A DNA stretch of 14,621 nt from Thiobacillus sp. (GTDB lineage: Bacteria > Pseudomonadota > Gammaproteobacteria > Burkholderiales > Thiobacillaceae), in the NCBI GenBank assembly GCA_024710445.1, contig JANJUT010000107.1, positions 1 to 14,621 of the forward strand, in the 5' to 3' direction. The notes under the pieces were generated by a model that saw only the letters and a list, made by a program, of their open reading frames with translations, was not told the origin of the DNA and searched no databases. The position numbers and the translations under genes are program-made. Positions 14,450 to 14,621 of this stretch are shown here, piece after piece. Position 1 is the stretch's first letter. Each line of letters begins with the position of its first letter.

Positions 14450-14621
14450 TCAGGCGGCAGCGCGGATGGCCCGACTCTGACTTTGCACTGCCTCGACCAG
14501 CACGCTGACGTTGTCCGGGTCGGTGAACTGCGAAATGCCATGACCGAGGTTGAAGACATGGCCGGGGTGATTGCCGAAGCCCTGGATGATCTGCGCAACC
14601 TCGCTGCGGATGCTGTCCGGC
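14450..14621 (-). CDS. hemE: Uroporphyrinogen decarboxylase C-terminus (partial)
   Basis: The last 56 codons of a gene running off the right edge, ending at TGA 14450-14452. The segment IIQGFGNHPGHVFNLGHGIS followed by the end of the protein is typical of HemE, where GHVFNLGHGI is a conserved C-terminal motif. HemE decarboxylates uroporphyrinogen III to coproporphyrinogen III in haem synthesis, in the cytoplasm. The upstream 80-85% of the protein is outside the window. The downstream Tim44-like gene may be co-transcribed. Confidence 0.92.
   Translation of the reverse strand, partial: PDSIRSEVAQIIQGFGNHPGHVFNLGHGISQFTDPDNVSVLVEAVQSQSRAIRAAA

Noticed and set aside
1..14621. CRISPR array, tRNA or rRNA genes
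   Set aside because: No regularly spaced direct repeats and no cloverleaf or rRNA-like conserved segments were seen on either strand.

Overview
The window looks like a piece of a betaproteobacterial chromosome, most likely a Nitrosomonadales/Thiobacillus-like organism. This rests on the high-GC housekeeping genes, the argS - SPOR-domain (FtsN-like) - dsbA - SDR gene order, and protein texture; it is an inference, not a database result. It holds two kinds of DNA: ordinary chromosomal genes (about 4450 to the end, plus the last 45 bases of glmS at the left edge) and a clearly accessory segment of about 4.4 kb inserted between glmS and the conserved block.

Left edge and accessory segment (1-4450). 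The window opens with the last 14 codons of glmS, so the accessory DNA begins exactly where Tn7-like elements and many genomic islands integrate (attTn7). Nearly all intact genes in this segment lie on the minus strand: a HipBA-type toxin-antitoxin pair (kinase toxin plus HTH antitoxin, overlapping by 4 bp) with a recognisable promoter and palindromes upstream; a 58-aa small ORF; a 190-aa lipoprotein with a cysteine-rich tail; and two small unrecognised ORFs (121 and 87 aa) flanked by an imperfect inverted repeat resembling integron attC ends. Two decayed genes lie on the plus strand: an Xre/HipB-like HTH gene with a stop in its recognition region, and an IS110-family transposase broken by frameshifts. 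Much of 1750-4000 is visibly AT-richer than its surroundings.

Core block A (4454-8758, minus strand) is a compact operon read from right to left: argS, then a membrane-anchored SPOR-domain protein, dsbA, a short-chain dehydrogenase and a NarL/FixJ response regulator. Gaps are 2 bp, a 1-bp overlap, 5 bp and about 30 bp, so co-transcription is likely. Divergent from argS is a two-TM sensor diguanylate cyclase with two PAS domains (8972-11008, plus strand), ending in a convergent terminator-like hairpin.

Core block B (11058-14621, minus strand) is hemE (partial), a Tim44-like membrane protein and priA. The 343-bp gap between the Tim44-like gene and priA is AT-rich and carries DnaA-box matches plus several inverted repeats. 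It is the most information-dense non-coding stretch in the conserved part. Replication restart (PriA), envelope redox folding (DsbA), division (SPOR protein), haem synthesis (HemE) and c-di-GMP signalling are unconnected core functions here; the accessory segment is the place to look for something new.
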